In this document: piece after piece, positions 6,296-7,912 of the stretch
Position numbering within the stretch: position 1 is the stretch's first letter
How the letters are laid out: every line of letters begins with the position of its first letter
Assembly (NCBI GenBank): GCA_905210545.1
Contig: CAJLXC010000054.1
Location: forward strand, 1 to 7,912
Length of the DNA: 7,912 nucleotides
Direction of reading: 5' to 3'
From: an uncultured Eubacteriales bacterium
GTDB lineage: Bacteria; Bacillota; Clostridia; Christensenellales; Borkfalkiaceae
Translations under genes and position numbers: made by a program
Notes under the pieces: model-generated
What the model saw: the letters and a program-made list of their open reading frames with translations, nothing else
The model's database searches: none
Told to the model about the DNA's origin: nothing

Positions 6296-6781
6296 ATGAA
6301 ACGTCTTTCAAAAAAGCAGTTGGTTCTATCTGTTTCGTCGATTGCGATTTTAGTGATTTCGCTTGTTATAATGCTTTTGGATATCTTTATTCCGATTGAT
6401 TTATGGGTACACCCGGTACTCACTTTTTTGTTTTGCCTGTTTATAGGCTTCGGAATTATGTGTCTTGCGCTCGGATTTTCCGAAAAATCGCCGTGGTATT
6501 TCTTTTTAAGCGCGATTTTGCTCGGTCTTGCTTTTATTTACGCGTTCGCTTGTTCCGTTCCGAAATACTGGTGGATAAGTCTTGTCGCGGTAATCGTGGT
6601 ATGGACGATATTTGCGGTGTTGAGCTTTATGAGCGCGGGTAATCGCACGGAAGATATCGCGCTTAATAAATCTCCCGAATATAAAAATTACGAACAGAGA
6701 AAAGCCGAACGCGAAAAGGCTGAAAGCGAAGCACAGCCCGAAGCGTTGCCGGAGTTAAAATCATTTAAAGACGAAAAATAG
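6296..6781 (+). CDS. Small four-helix membrane protein of unknown function
   Basis: I do not recognise this 161-residue protein. It has a short basic N-terminus (KRLSKK), then four hydrophobic segments at about 9-32, 38-60, 66-86 and 92-112. A strongly charged tail rich in Glu, Lys and Ala follows (about 116-161) and is probably partly helical. With basic residues at the front and an even number of helices, both ends should face the cytoplasm. TM1 has no signal peptidase site, and the protein shows no Cys-pair, His-rich or ATP-binding motif. The start is supported by GGGG at 6284-6287, 8 nt before the ATG, and by the strong promoter just upstream. pncB begins 16 nt after its stop with no terminator between, so they are probably co-transcribed. 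A role in nicotinate uptake is conceivable but nothing in the sequence shows it, and four helices are few for a transporter. Confidence 0.8.
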   Translation: MKRLSKKQLVLSVSSIAILVISLVIMLLDIFIPIDLWVHPVLTFLFCLFIGFGIMCLALGFSEKSPWYFFLSAILLGLAFIYAFACSVPKYWWISLVAVIVVWTIFAVLSFMSAGNRTEDIALNKSPEYKNYEQRKAEREKAESEAQPEALPELKSFKDEK

Positions 6782-6797
6782 AATACGGAAATATATC

Positions 6798-7912
6798 ATG
6801 GATCAAAGAAATTTAACGTTGCTTACCGATCTTTATCAGCTTACGATGATGAACGGTTATTTAAAAGAAGGTCGAAAAGACGAAACCGCGGTTTTTGATG
6901 TTTTTTTTCGTCAGAACGGAATGATAACGTATTCCGTTGCTTGCGGATTAGAGCAGGCCGTGGATTATATTCTCAATCTTAAGTTCGGAAAAGAAGAAAT
7001 AGATTATTTAAGCGGTCTGAATATTTTTTCGGATGAATTTATCGATTATCTTAAAAACTTTAAGTTTACGGGCGATGTTTACGCCGTTCCCGAGGGGACG
7101 GTGGTTTTCCCCGGAGAACCTATTTTTACGGTTAAAGCCCCCGTTATGCAGGCGCAGCTTGTTGAAACGGCTGTCCTTAATATCATAAACTTCCAGACTC
7201 TTATTGCTACCAAAGCCGCAAAAATCAGATATGCGGCTAAAAACGATTTGGTAATGGAATTCGGTTTAAGGAGAGCTCAGGCTCCCGATGCGGGAATATA
7301 CGGCGCGAGAGCCGCCGTTATCGGCGGTTGCGATTCCACGTCTAACGTTCTTGCGGGAAAAATGTTCGACATTCCCGTTGCGGGAACGCATGCTCACAGC
7401 TGGGTTATGAACTTTAAGGACGAATATACCGCGTTTAAGGCGTATGCGGACGTTTATCCGGATAACGCGCTTTTGCTTGTAGATACTTACGATACTTTAA
7501 ATCAAGGTGTTCCGAATGCAGTAAAGGTTTTCGGAGAACTTAAAGAAAAAGGGTACAAACCCAAAGGGATAAGGCTCGATTCGGGCGATCTTGCGTATTT
7601 ATCCAAAAAAGCCAGAAAACTTTTAGATGACGCGGGTTATCCCGATACCGTTATATGCGCGTCGGGAGACCTTGACGAGTACTCTATCAGTTCGTTAAAA
7701 AATCAAGGGGCGAAAATCAACTCCTGGGGCGTAGGAACTCGTTTGATAACAAGCGCCGATATGCCCGCGCTCGGCGGTGTTTATAAGCTTGCCGCGGTTT
7801 ACGATGATAACGGTAAAGAGATTCCTAAAATAAAGGTTTCCGAAAACGCCGAAAAAATAACCAACCCGGGATTTAAAAATATTTATCGTGTTTACGACAA
7901 AGCGAGCGGTAA
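6798..7912 (+). CDS. pncB: Nicotinate phosphoribosyltransferase, N-terminal part (3' end outside window)
   Basis: An open frame runs from the ATG at 6798 to the right edge (371 codons plus 2 bases) without a stop. PncB joins nicotinate to PRPP, with ATP hydrolysis, to give nicotinate mononucleotide in the Preiss-Handler NAD salvage route. The N-terminus NLTLLTDLYQLTMMNGYL is typical of the bacterial family. Further markers are EFGLRRAQAPDAG, GTHAHSW (196-202, where H200 most likely matches the histidine phosphorylated during catalysis) and RLDSGDLAYLS (from R259), which binds the ribose phosphate. The later INSWGVGTRL segment fits the phosphate-binding region. Firmicute PncB proteins are usually around 480 residues, so about a hundred residues lie beyond the edge. 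Only a weak Shine-Dalgarno (GGAA, about 7 nt before the ATG) is visible, so translation may depend on coupling to the membrane-protein gene. Confidence 0.95.
   Translation, partial: MDQRNLTLLTDLYQLTMMNGYLKEGRKDETAVFDVFFRQNGMITYSVACGLEQAVDYILNLKFGKEEIDYLSGLNIFSDEFIDYLKNFKFTGDVYAVPEGTVVFPGEPIFTVKAPVMQAQLVETAVLNIINFQTLIATKAAKIRYAAKNDLVMEFGLRRAQAPDAGIYGARAAVIGGCDSTSNVLAGKMFDIPVAGTHAHSWVMNFKDEYTAFKAYADVYPDNALLLVDTYDTLNQGVPNAVKVFGELKEKGYKPKGIRLDSGDLAYLSKKARKLLDDAGYPDTVICASGDLDEYSISSLKNQGAKINSWGVGTRLITSADMPALGGVYKLAAVYDDNGKEIPKIKVSENAEKITNPGFKNIYRVYDKASG

Overview
The window reads as a housekeeping stretch of a Gram-positive chromosome, most likely an uncultivated member of the Bacillota (Clostridia). 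The DNA is visibly AT-rich with many gcg/cga codons. A glutamine synthetase gene is followed directly by an ANTAR-domain regulator, an arrangement known from clostridia. Promoters, ribosome binding sites and terminators look like sigma-A Gram-positive signals. All genes lie on the + strand. No mobile element, CRISPR array, tRNA or rRNA is visible.

Layout. (1) Positions 1-2561 hold a tight run: the 3' end of glnA (enters from the left), an ANTAR-type RNA-binding regulator with a degenerate receiver domain, and pyrG (CTP synthase). The gaps are 6 and 9 nt, so they are probably one transcript; a perfect extended -10 near the end of the ANTAR gene may also serve pyrG. (2) Positions 2562-2814 hold an intrinsic terminator, three copies of a 10-bp motif, and a strong promoter for the next unit. 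(3) Positions 2815-6155 hold glmS and guaA, 29 nt apart, closed by a strong terminator at 6179-6208. (4) From 6296 a new promoter drives a small unrecognised four-helix membrane protein, followed 16 nt later by pncB (nicotinate phosphoribosyltransferase), which runs off the right edge without a stop codon.

How the genes relate. GlnA makes glutamine, and PyrG, GlmS and GuaA are all glutamine amidotransferases that spend it, on CTP, glucosamine-6-phosphate and GMP respectively. The ANTAR protein is a plausible antitermination switch for nitrogen or glutamine genes, but its RNA target is not visible here and probably lies upstream of glnA, outside the window. PncB belongs to NAD salvage and is linked to the rest only by proximity.

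I found no clearly new biological system. The points most worth a second look are the glutamine-producer/regulator/consumer clustering, the phosphorylation-dead receiver of the ANTAR protein, the shortened GlnA C-terminus, and the repeated AAATCGTGAA motif with an overlapping dyad at the glmS promoter.
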